A stretch of 64,000 nucleotides of DNA, from assembly GCF_013155125.1 (NCBI RefSeq), contig NZ_CP053564.1, positions 999,501 through 1,063,500 on the forward strand. Reading direction: 5' to 3'. A model generated the notes under the pieces. That model had not been told where the DNA came from, made no database searches, and worked only from the letters and a program-made list of their open reading frames with translations. The position numbers and the translations under genes are program-made. Every line of letters starts with the position of its first letter. Position 1 is the stretch's first letter. Shown here piece by piece: positions 17,432 through 25,548 of this stretch. This stretch comes from Pseudonocardia broussonetiae (lineage in GTDB: Bacteria > Actinomycetota > Actinomycetes > Mycobacteriales > Pseudonocardiaceae).

Positions 17432-17842
17432 GTGCCCGCTGCGCTGACCGGCCAGGCCCCCGCACTGGGCGCCGTCGCCGTCGGGGGCGCGCTCGGGGCG
17501 CTCGCCCGCTGGGGCGCGGGGCTGGCCGTGACGGCCGGGCCGGGGGCGTTCCCGCTCGCCACGTTCGCCGTCAACACCGCCGGGTGCCTGCTCATCGGCG
17601 CGCTGCTGGTGGTGCTCACCGAGGTCGTGACGGCGCACCCGCTGGCCCGCCCGTTCCTCGCCACCGGCGTGCTCGGCGGGTTCACGACGTTCTCCACCTA
17701 CGCCGTCGACGTCCACGCCCTGCTGGGCGCCGGGCGGCCCGGCGTCGCCGCGGCGTACCTGGTCGGCACGCTGCTCGCGGCGCTGGCCGCCACCTGGCTC
17801 GGCGCCCGCCTCGCCCGCGCGGCCGCGGGGGTGCCGCGGTGA
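17432..17842 (+). CDS. crcB: Fluoride channel subunit CrcB/Fluc (first copy)
   Basis: A 136-residue four-helix membrane protein. Fluc motifs are GALGALARW near the N-terminus, the conserved Asn in TFAVNTAG and the phenylalanine-box/sodium-site segment GGFTTFSTYAVD. Fluc proteins are dual-topology dimers that export fluoride. GTG 17432 removes an unlikely N-terminal extension; the transcript may be leaderless. Its stop overlaps the second crcB start by 4 bases, the usual paired arrangement that gives a heterodimer in many Actinobacteria and Firmicutes. Confidence 0.93.
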   Translation: MPAALTGQAPALGAVAVGGALGALARWGAGLAVTAGPGAFPLATFAVNTAGCLLIGALLVVLTEVVTAHPLARPFLATGVLGGFTTFSTYAVDVHALLGAGRPGVAAAYLVGTLLAALAATWLGARLARAAAGVPR

Positions 17843-18195
17843 CCGCGCTGCTCGTCGTCCTCGGTGCGGCGGTCGGGGCGCCCCTGCGCTACGCCGTCGA
17901 CCGCGTGCTGCAGGCCCGGCACGGGGCGCCGTGGGGCACGTTCGCCGTCAACGTCGCCGGGTCGCTCGTGCTCGGCGCGGTGGTCGGGGCCGCGGCGTCG
18001 GCGGAGGTGCTGGCGCTGGTCGGCACCGGGTTCTGCGGCGCGCTCACCACCTACTCGACGTTCGGCTGGGAGACGCTGGCGCTGGGCCGCGACGGGCGGC
18101 GGGCCGCGGCGGTGCTCTACGCCGTCGGCTCGGTGGTGGCCGGGCTGGTCGCGGCCGGGCTCGGCCTGGCGCTGGGCGCGGGGCTCGCCGGCTGA
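17839..18195 (+). CDS. crcB: Fluoride channel subunit CrcB/Fluc (second copy)
   Basis: A 118-residue partner of the preceding gene, starting at the overlapping GTG. It has GAPLRYAVDR, TFAVNVAGSL with the conserved Asn, and CGALTTYSTFGWE. Four membrane helices are visible. It is shorter than the first copy and has a divergent C-terminus, as expected for the opposite-topology subunit. The stop codon lies in the first unit of a 14-bp tandem repeat. No fluoride riboswitch is obvious upstream of the pair. Confidence 0.93.
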   Translation: MTALLVVLGAAVGAPLRYAVDRVLQARHGAPWGTFAVNVAGSLVLGAVVGAAASAEVLALVGTGFCGALTTYSTFGWETLALGRDGRRAAAVLYAVGSVVAGLVAAGLGLALGAGLAG

Positions 18196-18258
18196 GCCCG
18201 CGCCGCTGAGCCCGCGCCGCTGAGCCCGCGCCACTGAGCCCGCGCCACTGAGCCCGCC
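18191..18258. repeat. 14-bp tandem repeat at the crcB 3' end
   Basis: Units gctgagcccgcgcc at 18191-18204, 18205-18218 and 18219-18232, then actgagcccgcgcc at 18233-18246 and a truncated fifth copy at 18247-18258. The first unit includes the crcB stop (18193-18195), so each copy repeats the gene end. Confidence 0.92.
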
Positions 18259-18267
18259 ACCTTCCGC

Positions 18268-18318
18268 GCGCGAACGGCACTCTCACCCGAGCCTGTTGGG
18301 CGAAAGTGCCGTTCGCGC
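18268..18318. terminator. Long hairpin between convergent crcB and DUF445 genes
   Basis: Perfect 14-bp arms (GCGCGAACGGCACT at 18268-18281 and its complement at 18305-18318), extended inward with two mismatches through CCC/GGG to a 9-base loop. It ends 17 bases before the DUF445 stop and probably terminates both genes. Its length and autonomy also suit a REP-like intergenic element. Confidence 0.75.
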
Positions 18319-18334
18319 AGGCCCGGACCCGGCC

Positions 18335-19666
18335 TCAGCCGAACAGCACCTGGCTCACCGCGTAGATCGCCAGGCCCGCGAGCGCACCGACGACCGTGCC
18401 GTTGATGCGGATGAACTGGAGGTCGCGCCCGACCTGGAGCTCGACCTTGCGGCTGGTCTCCTCGGCGTCCCAGCGCGAGACGGTGTCGGTGATCAGCGTG
18501 GTGATCTCGCCGCGGTAGTGCCGCACGACGTAACCGGCGGCGTCGGCGAGCCAGCCGTCGAGCTTGGCGCGCAGCGCGTCGTCGGAGGACAGGCGCTGCC
18601 CCAGCGACAGCAGCCCGTCGCGCACGCGCACCCGCAGGGCGCTCGACGGGTCGGCGGCGGCGTCGAGGATCAGCCCCTTGACGAGGCCCCACGCGCCGCC
18701 GATGAACTTCTGCACGTCGGGGTGCCCGACGATCTGCTGCTTGATCTTTTCGGCGCGCTCGATGGTCTCGGGGTCGTTCTGCAGGTCGGTGGCGAACTCG
18801 TCGAGGTAGCGGTCGACGGCGAGGCGCAGCGGGTGCTGCGGGTCGGTCTTCACCGCCCACGCGAACGTCTGGACCTCGAGGAACACGCGGTCGGCGATCA
18901 GGTCGTCGACGAACCGGGGCGACCACGACGGCGCCCGCTCGTGCACCACCCGCAGCACCATCTCCTGGTTCTGCGACACCCAGTCGTAGGCGCGGTCGAT
19001 GACGAGGTCGACGAGCCGGTGGTGCGACTGGTCCGACAGGATCCCCTCGAGCACCGTGCCCAGCGGCGGGCCGACCGGGCGCTCCATCAGCTTGCGCACG
19101 AGCACCTGGTCGATGACCTCCTGCACGTCCTCGTCGCGCAGGACGGTGACGACGCCGCGCGCCGCCGTGGCGAGCTCCGCGGTGACGCGGTCGGCGTTGG
19201 CCGGCTGGCCGATCCACGCGCCGACCCGCTGGGAGACCTCGACGCGCGCCAGCTTGTCGCGCACCACCGCCTCGGACAGGAAGTTCTCGCCGACGAAGTC
19301 GCCGAGGCTGTCGCCGATCATGTCCTTCTTCGTCGGGATGATCGCCGTGTGCGGGATCGGCAGCCCCAGCGGGCGCCGGAACAGCGCGGTGACGGCGAAC
19401 CAGTCGGCCAGCGCGCCGACCATCGCGGCCTCGGCGGTGGCGCGGACGTAGCTGATCCACACCGGGCCGTCGGCCGACTCCCACCAGCGGGACGCCAGGA
19501 AGACGACGGCCGCCACCAGCAGCAGGCCGGTGGCCAGCGACTTCATCCTCCGGAGGTCACGGGCCTTCGTGGCGGGGTCCATGGACCCGATGCCGAGGCC
19601 GACCTCCACCACCGGCCGGGAACGGGGCGCGGGTGCCGCCGTTCGGGTGTTCTGCGGGGTCTGCAC
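18335..19666 (-). CDS. DUF445 family membrane-associated protein
   Basis: A 443-residue protein if GTG 19666 is used; ATG 19582 (MDPATKARDL) is an alternative. Conserved DUF445 blocks are RRMKSLATGLLLVAAVVFLAS (first membrane helix), AEAAMVGALADWFAVTALFRRPLG, IPHTAIIPTKKD and GDSLGDFVGENFL. A second helix lies at the very C-terminus (VGALAGLAIYAVSQVLFG), after INGTVVGA. The long middle is helical. DUF445/YjiN proteins have an uncertain role in the envelope. It stands alone, behind a hairpin-rich gap. Confidence 0.88.
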   Translation of the reverse strand: MQTPQNTRTAAPAPRSRPVVEVGLGIGSMDPATKARDLRRMKSLATGLLLVAAVVFLASRWWESADGPVWISYVRATAEAAMVGALADWFAVTALFRRPLGLPIPHTAIIPTKKDMIGDSLGDFVGENFLSEAVVRDKLARVEVSQRVGAWIGQPANADRVTAELATAARGVVTVLRDEDVQEVIDQVLVRKLMERPVGPPLGTVLEGILSDQSHHRLVDLVIDRAYDWVSQNQEMVLRVVHERAPSWSPRFVDDLIADRVFLEVQTFAWAVKTDPQHPLRLAVDRYLDEFATDLQNDPETIERAEKIKQQIVGHPDVQKFIGGAWGLVKGLILDAAADPSSALRVRVRDGLLSLGQRLSSDDALRAKLDGWLADAAGYVVRHYRGEITTLITDTVSRWDAEETSRKVELQVGRDLQFIRINGTVVGALAGLAIYAVSQVLFG

Positions 19667-19950
19667 GAACCCATAGTGCCCGCGCACGCGAACCCCTGCG
19701 TGACCGGACGCGCTCCGGTCGGCGCCTCCCGGGGGCGTGTTGCCCCCATGGCCCCCGGGAGGCACCATCGCGTCCTGGTCATGGCCGGGGCCGATGGTGA
19801 TCCACCGGCCCCGGCCAGAGTTCGGGGTGCGGCTGCGCCGGGAGGGAGAAGTGCCCCCTCCGGGCGCCGCACCTCGCCGGTCCCCCGGCGGTCCCGGCGC
19901 GGCTCGACGAGCCGCGGCAGCGGGACCGATCCGGTCCGGCGCGCGGTCGG
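19667..19950. other. Hairpin-rich intergenic region without a gene
   Basis: I see no credible gene here. Structures, in order: GACCGGA-N5-TCCGGTC at 19702-19720; a perfect 13-bp stem GCCTCCCGGGGGC with a 14-base loop at 19724-19763; a GGAGGG/CCCTCC hairpin near 19841-19863; and GCGGCTCG-A-CGAGCCGC at about 19900-19916. Some may terminate the minus-strand gene that stops at 19951. Confidence 0.6.
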
Positions 19951-20469
19951 CTAGGACCGCATCCCGGCTGCGACGGCAGCGGCGGGCCGCTGGGCGCCCG
20001 GATGCCTCTCGCGGTCGGACCGCCACCGGACGCTGCCGGCCGCGGCGGAGACGATCAGGTCTGCGGACGGGACGCGGTACCCGGTGAGCGCCGGCGCCAC
20101 CCGCCAGTGCACCCAGCCGTCGGGCACCTGCGACGGCGGCGCGAGCACCGTCGCGCCCGCGGTGTGCAGGACGACCCCCTCGGTCGCCAGCAGGTCGGCC
20201 GGCAGCACCGCCCCCGCGGTCACCGGGTACCACCAGGAACCGGTGGGCGTGCCCGCCACCGGGACGACGAGGTCCACGGCCCGCAGCTGGGCGCAGACGC
20301 CGCGGCCGATCACCGCGGGCACCTCCAGCACGTCGAGCGTGGCCCCCGTGACCAGGTGCAGCTCGGTGGCCGACCCCTCGACCACCGGCCATCCGTGCAC
20401 CGTGAACTCCCGCGCTGCCGCGCGCAGCTCCGCACCGTGGACGGTGCGGTAGCTGTCCCAGCCCGACAT
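19951..20469 (-). CDS. Prim-Pol-like (bifunctional primase/polymerase N-terminal-like) protein
   Basis: A 172-residue protein from ATG 20469, with GGGGAG at a good distance. The pattern LRAAAREFTVHGWPVV, then TPTGSWWYPV, VVLHTAGATVLAPPS and GWVHWRVAPALTGYRVP follows the order of the primase/polymerase N-terminal domain (pfam09250-like) found in actinobacterial stand-alone proteins. I do not see the expected acidic metal-binding DxD, so replication activity is doubtful. It may be a domain relic with another role. Neighbours give no hint. Confidence 0.6.
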   Translation of the reverse strand: MSGWDSYRTVHGAELRAAAREFTVHGWPVVEGSATELHLVTGATLDVLEVPAVIGRGVCAQLRAVDLVVPVAGTPTGSWWYPVTAGAVLPADLLATEGVVLHTAGATVLAPPSQVPDGWVHWRVAPALTGYRVPSADLIVSAAAGSVRWRSDRERHPGAQRPAAAVAAGMRS

Positions 20470-20723
20470 GTCTCGCTCCCCTGCGTCGCTGTCTTCCTGT
20501 GACACTCAACACCACCATCGACCTGCAGGGGACGCACCTGGAGTCCCCTAGCGGCGACCGTGCGTGACTCCGGGCCGAGCGGATCGCGGCGCCGCCGGGC
20601 GACGACGGGAGGCTGGGGGCAGCGGGCGACCGGTTCACGCCGGCGGGCCGACGGCTACTCCGTTCGGTCCACGCGCCGATCGCCGTCCGGCCGCCGTCGA
20701 CCAGCGGCTGCGACGATGGCCCC
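20470..20723. other. Divergent promoter gap
   Basis: No gene fits here. It must hold the promoters of the Prim-Pol-like gene (minus) and the epimerase (plus). The only visible structure is an inverted repeat AGGGGAC-N9-GTCCCCT at 20527-20549, about 60 bases upstream of the Prim-Pol-like start. Confidence 0.5.
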
Positions 20724-21635
20724 ATGATGCTGGTGACCGGTGCGACCGGGTTCCTCGGCAGTGCGCTCGTCGATCTGGCCGTGCGCCGCGGCCTGGAGGT
20801 GCGCGCGGCGGTGCGCGACGCCGGGCGCGCGCGGGCCCTGCTGCCCGCCGGCACGGACGTGGTCGTGGCCGACCTCGGCGACGTCGACGCGCTGACGCGG
20901 GCCGCCCGCGGCTGCACCGGCGTGCTGCACCTGGCGGGCTCGGTCGGGCACTCGCCGGAGGAGACGCGCCGCGTCAACGTCGACGGCACCCGGAGCGTGC
21001 TGTCCGCCGCGGCCGCCGCGGGCGTGCGGCGGTTCGTCTACACGAGCAGCAGCGCGGCGATCATGGACGCCGACGGGCTCCTCGCCGAGGAACCGGTCGG
21101 GCCGCCCGCGCTCACCGACGCCTACTCCGTGAGCAAGGCCGAGGCCGAGGCGGTCGTCCTGGCGGCCCCGGGGATCGAGGCGATGGTCGTCAACCCCGTC
21201 AACGTCTACGGGCCGAGCCCGCAGGGCCCGCACTCCTACAACGGGCTGTTCCTCGCGGCCGCGCGCGGGGAGGTCCCGGCCGTCGTCGACGCGACGGTGG
21301 GCTGGGTGCTCGCCGAGGACGCCGCGCTCGGGCACCTGCTCGCGCTCGAGCACGGCGAGCCGGGGCGGCGCTACCTGCTGTGCGGGGGCACGGCGACGTT
21401 CGGGCACGTGCTGCACGCGTTCGCCGGGCACGTCGGCGGGGAGCGGGTGCGGGTGCTGCCGCCCGGGTCGGCGCTGGGCGAGGACGCGGGCACGTTCGCG
21501 CGGCGCTCCGAGGTCTACGGGCGGTTCCCGCCGGTGCACGTCGACGACCGGGACGCGCGGGCGCTGGGGTTCGCGCCGCGCGGCGTCGACGAGGGGCTCG
21601 CGCTCACCGCGGCCTGGACCGGCGCGCTGCGCTGA
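20724..21635 (+). CDS. NAD-dependent epimerase/dehydratase (extended SDR)
   Basis: A 303-residue extended SDR. It has TGATGFLGSALV for NAD(P), DLGDVDAL, the Ser in VYTSSSAA and YSVSK (Tyr-x3-Lys), then NPVNVYGP. Two ATGs are adjacent (20724, 20727). The pattern is that of dihydroflavonol reductase-like or nucleotide-sugar-like members; the substrate cannot be told. It faces the cspA gene across a shared hairpin terminator. Confidence 0.85.
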   Translation: MMLVTGATGFLGSALVDLAVRRGLEVRAAVRDAGRARALLPAGTDVVVADLGDVDALTRAARGCTGVLHLAGSVGHSPEETRRVNVDGTRSVLSAAAAAGVRRFVYTSSSAAIMDADGLLAEEPVGPPALTDAYSVSKAEAEAVVLAAPGIEAMVVNPVNVYGPSPQGPHSYNGLFLAAARGEVPAVVDATVGWVLAEDAALGHLLALEHGEPGRRYLLCGGTATFGHVLHAFAGHVGGERVRVLPPGSALGEDAGTFARRSEVYGRFPPVHVDDRDARALGFAPRGVDEGLALTAAWTGALR

Positions 21636-21661
21636 CGCTGCCGGGACGCCCCGGAGACGCC

Positions 21662-21696
21662 GGTGCCGGCGACCCCCCGTGGGGATCGCCGGCACC
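21662..21696. terminator. Shared hairpin terminator (epimerase / cold-shock gene)
   Basis: Arms GGTGCCGGCGA (21662-21672) and TCGCCGGCACC (21686-21696), perfectly complementary, continuing as CCCC/GGGG after one mismatch. It lies between two convergent genes. Confidence 0.8.
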
Positions 21697-21717
21697 GGTG
21701 CTCGGTCCGGAGGGACC

Positions 21718-21921
21718 TCAGATCGGGCGGACCGTGTCGGCCTGGGGGCCCTTGGCGCCCTGGCTCGACTCGAAGTCGACCCGCTGGTTCTCCTCCAGCG
21801 TCCGGAAGCCGTCCGACTGGATGGCCGAGTAGTGGACGAAGACGTCCGGACCGTTGTCGTCGGTCGCGATGAAGCCGAAGCCCTTCTCGGCGTTGAACCA
21901 CTTGACGGTGCCCTGCGGCAT
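21718..21921 (-). CDS. cspA: Cold-shock protein (CspA family)
   Basis: A 67-residue OB-fold protein that binds single-stranded nucleic acid. It begins [18 protein letters not shown] (RNP1-type KGFGFI) and has DVFVHYSAI (RNP2-type VFVHY). It ends [10 protein letters not shown], as usual for actinobacterial major cold-shock proteins. The 5' side is a gene-free stretch of nearly 600 bases, long enough for the extended leader typical of csp mRNAs. Confidence 0.96.
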   Translation of the reverse strand: MPQGTVKWFNAEKGFGFIATDDNGPDVFVHYSAIQSDGFRTLEENQRVDFESSQGAKGPQADTVRPI

Positions 21922-22514
21922 ACCTGTTCTCCCACACGTGAAGCGGACCCGGCCGGCACTGTGCAGACCGGGGGCTGCGGGGCGGGACACGGGAACGGCG
22001 AGCGTGCGACGACCGTGGAGCCCGCCGTCGACTTGTCCACGGACGCTTCACAACGAGCGGGAAAGGCACGACTGCAACCGCGCGGAAACCTATCACGGGC
22101 CCACCGCCCCCGAGCGGTCCCCGAAAGCGTCGACGAAGATCGCGCAACGGGCCCGTCGCGGGCCGCGGACCAGGCACGACGCCATCACCCACGGTGAGAT
22201 CGGCGGGCCGACACGCCTACCGCGGGTGACGATCTTGATCTTTCGGGGGACGTCGTCCCAGTCCTACCTCGACGGGTGACCGCGACGGCCCCGCGGGACG
22301 CCGGGCCGCACCCAGGGGGTGACGCCCGGCGCGGCGGGCCGTGTCACCACCCGGGCGTGGTCCCCCGATGCGGTCACGGCGGCGGCGGGCGTGACGGAAC
22401 GGGACGCACGGGACGCCGGGGGCGGGCCGGCGGGGCTCCCGGGACCCTGGTGCCGCCAGGGGCCCCCGCGCATCATTCCGCCCGTCAGAACCGTCGACAT
22501 CGGGGAGGGCTCCA
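21922..22514. other. 593-base gene-free region upstream of cspA
   Basis: Open frames here lack family features and ribosome sites. The half next to cspA probably holds its promoter and a long leader. The other half serves the Pro/Ala/Leu-rich gene at 22515; a small hairpin CCCTGG-TGCCG-CCAGGG lies at 22445-22461. I recognise no riboswitch or RNA family. Confidence 0.5.
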
Positions 22515-23354
22515 GTGCGGGGTCGGAGAATTGCTCAGACGATCATCGTCGTGACGGCGAGCGGCGCTCTCGCCGTCCTCGGTGCCGGCGGCGCGAGCGC
22601 GGCGGTGCCGCAGCAGGTCGTGCCGGTGGTACCGGATCCGCCGACGCCGGTGGGCGGGCTGCTCAACGGCGTCCTGTCGACCCTGCAGGGCCTGCTGCCC
22701 GACCTGCTCGGCGGCGCCGTCCCGGCCGCGCCGGCCGTCCCCGTCGTCCCCGTCGACACCGCACTCGTGCCCGTCCCGGGCGGCCTCGCGGCGGTGCCCG
22801 CGGCGCCCGCGCTGCCGGCGGCGCCGCTGCCGGCCCTGCCCACCGACGCCGCGCTCGCCGCCGCCCCGGCGCTGCCCGCGGCGGGCGAGCAGCTGCCCGA
22901 GCCGCCGCTGCCGGACCCGTGCGCGCCCCTTCCCGCAGCTCCGGGCGTCGACGACCCGGCCGCGGCCCTCCCGGCCCTGCCCGCGGACGCGCCCGCGCTC
23001 CCGGCCCTGCCGGCCGACGTGCCCGCCCTGCCCGCCGACCCGGCGGCCGCGCTGCCGGTCGACCCGTCGGTGATCGACCCCACCACGGGGCTCCCCGTCG
23101 GCTGCCCGCCGGTCGGCGAGGTGCCCGGCGCGCCGGCCCTGCCCGGGCCCGGCGCCCTGCCCGACCCGGCCGCCGGCCTGCCGGCCCTGCCGGACCCGGC
23201 GCTGCCCGCGCCGGACCTGCCCGTCCCCGCCCTGCCCGCTCCCGACCTGCCCGCACCCGACCTGCCCGCGGACCTCCCGGCCCCGGCCCTGCCCGGCCTG
23301 CCGGACCCTGCGGCGGCCCTGCCCGCCCCGGCGCTCCCCGGGCTCGGCGGCTGA
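22515..23354 (+). CDS. Secreted Pro/Ala/Leu-rich repeat protein
   Basis: A 279-residue exported protein; GTG 22515 follows GGGGAGGG. Residues 1-31 are a signal peptide ending GGASAA. The mature part is almost wholly Pro, Ala and Leu in units such as PALPA, PAPDLP and DPAAALPA, with only two pairs of Cys-containing spots (DPCAPLP, GCPPVG). No enzyme motif is present. Length and composition suggest an extended, possibly wall-spanning or surface-displayed, low-complexity protein. It has no sorting signal and no C-terminal membrane helix. It converges with the mftR-like gene (37 bases apart). Function unknown. Confidence 0.75.
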   Translation: MRGRRIAQTIIVVTASGALAVLGAGGASAAVPQQVVPVVPDPPTPVGGLLNGVLSTLQGLLPDLLGGAVPAAPAVPVVPVDTALVPVPGGLAAVPAAPALPAAPLPALPTDAALAAAPALPAAGEQLPEPPLPDPCAPLPAAPGVDDPAAALPALPADAPALPALPADVPALPADPAAALPVDPSVIDPTTGLPVGCPPVGEVPGAPALPGPGALPDPAAGLPALPDPALPAPDLPVPALPAPDLPAPDLPADLPAPALPGLPDPAAALPAPALPGLGG

Positions 23355-23391
23355 TCCCCGCCACCGCCGCGGCGGCGCACCGGTCGGGTCC

Positions 23392-24057
23392 CTAGGAGCC
23401 CGGCCGGTGCGCTTCCGCGTCCGGCCGGGGCTCCTCGCCCAGTGGCCCGGTGAGACCCCGTTCGAGCGAGCGGAACACCGTGTCGAGCAGGTCCCGCAGC
23501 TCCCCGTCGTCGTGGCCGAGCCACCGCTCGTACGCGGCGAGGGCCACGCCGAGGCTCGCGTGCCCGACCGTCTGGGGCACGAGGTCGTCGGGCGACACCC
23601 CCAGCCGCGAGGCCACGTAGTCGGCGACGACCCGGCGCCACGCCGCGTAGCGCAGCGTCGAGTGCGCCTGCAGGGCCGGCGTGCCGAGGATCAGGCGCAG
23701 CCGGCTGCGGTGCCAGGGCTGCTCGTCGGGGTGCACCTCGTTGAAGTCCAGCACCGCGGCGCGGACCCCGTGCATCACGGGAACGTCGGGCGGTAGCGCC
23801 GCGAACGTGGCGCGCATGCGGTCGAGCTGCTCGTCGAACGCGCCCCACGGGATGTCGTTCTTGGAGGCGTAGTAGCGGAAGACGGTGCGGCGGCCGATCC
23901 CCGCGGCCGCGGCGATGTCGTCGACGGTGGTGCTGTCGAAGCCGCGGCGGGTGAACAGGTCGAGCGCGATGTGCTCGATCTCGACCCGGGACGTCACGGG
24001 ACGGCGGCCGGACCGGCGGGGTCCGGCCGCTCCCACCCCGCTGCGCATGGCGGACAC
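23392..24057 (-). CDS. mftR: TetR-family regulator, MftR-like (mycofactocin system type)
   Basis: A 221-residue TetR protein. GTG 24057 is used because GAGGAGG lies 5 bases upstream. The HTH (TVDDIAAAAGIGRRTVFRYYASKNDIPWG region, residues about 35-65) and the later block RLRLILGTPALQAHSTLRYA, followed by DDLVPQTVGHASLGVALAAYERWL, match what I recall of MftR, the repressor that senses long-chain acyl-CoA and controls mycofactocin genes in mycobacteria. No mftA-F gene is in this window, so it may be a paralogue with other targets. It follows the GGDEF gene by 55 bases on the same strand, so the two may share a transcript. Confidence 0.75.
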   Translation of the reverse strand: MSAMRSGVGAAGPRRSGRRPVTSRVEIEHIALDLFTRRGFDSTTVDDIAAAAGIGRRTVFRYYASKNDIPWGAFDEQLDRMRATFAALPPDVPVMHGVRAAVLDFNEVHPDEQPWHRSRLRLILGTPALQAHSTLRYAAWRRVVADYVASRLGVSPDDLVPQTVGHASLGVALAAYERWLGHDDGELRDLLDTVFRSLERGLTGPLGEEPRPDAEAHRPGS

Positions 24058-24112
24058 CGACGCCTCCTCGGGCGCAGCCCGCGCCCCCGTCGATCCTGCC
24101 ACGGGCCGCCGG

Positions 24113-25456
24113 TCAGGACCCGCGGACCGGCCGCCCGTCGGCGGCGAGGGCCCCGTCGACCGTCCCGTCGACCCCGTCGACGGCGTGCAGCCCGTGCCGC
24201 ACCAGGTTGCGGCCCGCGGCCTTGGCCGCGTAGAGCGCGGCGTCGGCGACCTCGAGCAGGCGGTCGAGGTCGGTGCCGTCGGCCGGGTAGGTGGCCACGC
24301 CGACCGAGACCGACACGTCGTCGAGCACGACCCGGCCGCCCGGGCCGGACACCTCGGGGCGCAGCTCGTCGATGCGGCGGCGGATGCGGTCGGCCACCGC
24401 CCCGGCGCTGGTGCGCAGGTCCTCGCCCTCGGTGGCGGCCAGCAGCACGACGAACTCCTCGCCGCCGTAGCGCCCGACGACGTCCTCGTCGCGCACCTCG
24501 GCGCGCAGCACGGCCCCGATGTCGGTGAGCACCTCGTCGCCCGCGAGGTGGCCGTAGCGGTCGTTGACGAGCTTGAAGTGGTCGAGGTCGAGCAGCAGCA
24601 CCGCGACCGTGGCCTCCGCGTGCCGGGCCGCGCGCAGCGCCCGCTCGGCCTGCAGCCGCCAGGCCGCGGCGTTGAGCAGCCCCGTCTTGGCGTCGGTGCT
24701 CGCGGCCTCCTCGAACTGGCGGACCAGCACCGTGCGGTGCAGCACGACGAGCGGGGGCAGCGCGAGCAGCCCGTACTCGGCGCCGTAGACGGTGACGGCG
24801 GCCGCGAGCACCGCGCCCATCGCCAGCGTGGCCATCTCCAGCTGCAGCTCGTCGCGGTGGCCCACCGCGCGCCGCCACGTCGTGCGCGGCCCCGTCATCC
24901 GGATGGCCGCGACGACGAGCAGCAGGTTGACCGACGCGTACGCCACCACCGCCAGCGCGACGACGACGAGCCCGACCGGCGAGCGGAACAGGTCGCTGCC
25001 CCCCGCGAGCCGGGCGACGCCGGCGGCCGCGTGCACCGCGAGCACCACCGTGGCCGTGCTGAACACGACCCGGTACGGCGGGAACCCGGACGGGCGCCAC
25101 GCCCGCAGGTAGAGGTGGGAGTAGACGAGCAGGACGACGGCCGTGGCCATGCACCCGGGGAGCAGCAGCGCGGCGGCGAACGTCCAGACCGAGCTGAGGT
25201 CCAGGTGCGGGGTCTCGTCGACCCGGCGTCGCAGCCGCTCGACGCTGAGCGCCGCCTCGGTGTGCAGGACGCCCGCGAGCGAGAGCCCCGCCACCGTCCA
25301 CAGCCGCGCCGCCGTGACGTCGGGCGGGAAGACCGCGCCGTCGACGACGACGGCCAGCACCGCGAGCAGCTCGACCGCGACCAGCAGGGCGGTGAGCCGG
25401 CGCGGGATCGACCGGATGGCCCAGCCGGACGGCGCGACGGACCGGTGCGGTGACAG
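24113..25456 (-). CDS. Membrane diguanylate cyclase (GGDEF), likely CTG start
   Basis: A GGDEF protein with about seven membrane helices (roughly MHYT/7TM-like layout, no known sensor motif) and a C-terminal cyclase domain: LNAAAWRLQAERAL, LLLDLDHFKLVNDRYGH, GRYGGEEFVVLL with intact GGEEF, and an RDED inhibitory I-site five residues before it. It should make c-di-GMP and be product-inhibited. The first ATG/GTG/TTG in frame (GTG 25360) falls inside the first membrane helix. The open frame continues upstream, and a CTG at 25456 has GGAGG (25464-25468) 7 bases before it and restores a basic N-terminus plus a full helix, giving 447 residues. The start is inferred. Confidence 0.85.
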   Translation of the reverse strand: MSPHRSVAPSGWAIRSIPRRLTALLVAVELLAVLAVVVDGAVFPPDVTAARLWTVAGLSLAGVLHTEAALSVERLRRRVDETPHLDLSSVWTFAAALLLPGCMATAVVLLVYSHLYLRAWRPSGFPPYRVVFSTATVVLAVHAAAGVARLAGGSDLFRSPVGLVVVALAVVAYASVNLLLVVAAIRMTGPRTTWRRAVGHRDELQLEMATLAMGAVLAAAVTVYGAEYGLLALPPLVVLHRTVLVRQFEEAASTDAKTGLLNAAAWRLQAERALRAARHAEATVAVLLLDLDHFKLVNDRYGHLAGDEVLTDIGAVLRAEVRDEDVVGRYGGEEFVVLLAATEGEDLRTSAGAVADRIRRRIDELRPEVSGPGGRVVLDDVSVSVGVATYPADGTDLDRLLEVADAALYAAKAAGRNLVRHGLHAVDGVDGTVDGALAADGRPVRGS

Positions 25457-25548
25457 TGGAATGCCTCCTGCTCCCTCTCGCCCGTGCCGGGCACGGTCCG
25501 ATCGCCTCTCGGGTGATCGTAACCGTCACGGTCGGCGAAAGAGAGCCG

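Noticed and set aside
18335..20989. An 884-codon continuous frame that would fuse DUF445 with upstream sequence
   Set aside because: The DUF445 domain and its own start (19666 or 19582) explain the end of the frame; the rest crosses a hairpin-rich gap and another real gene in a different frame.
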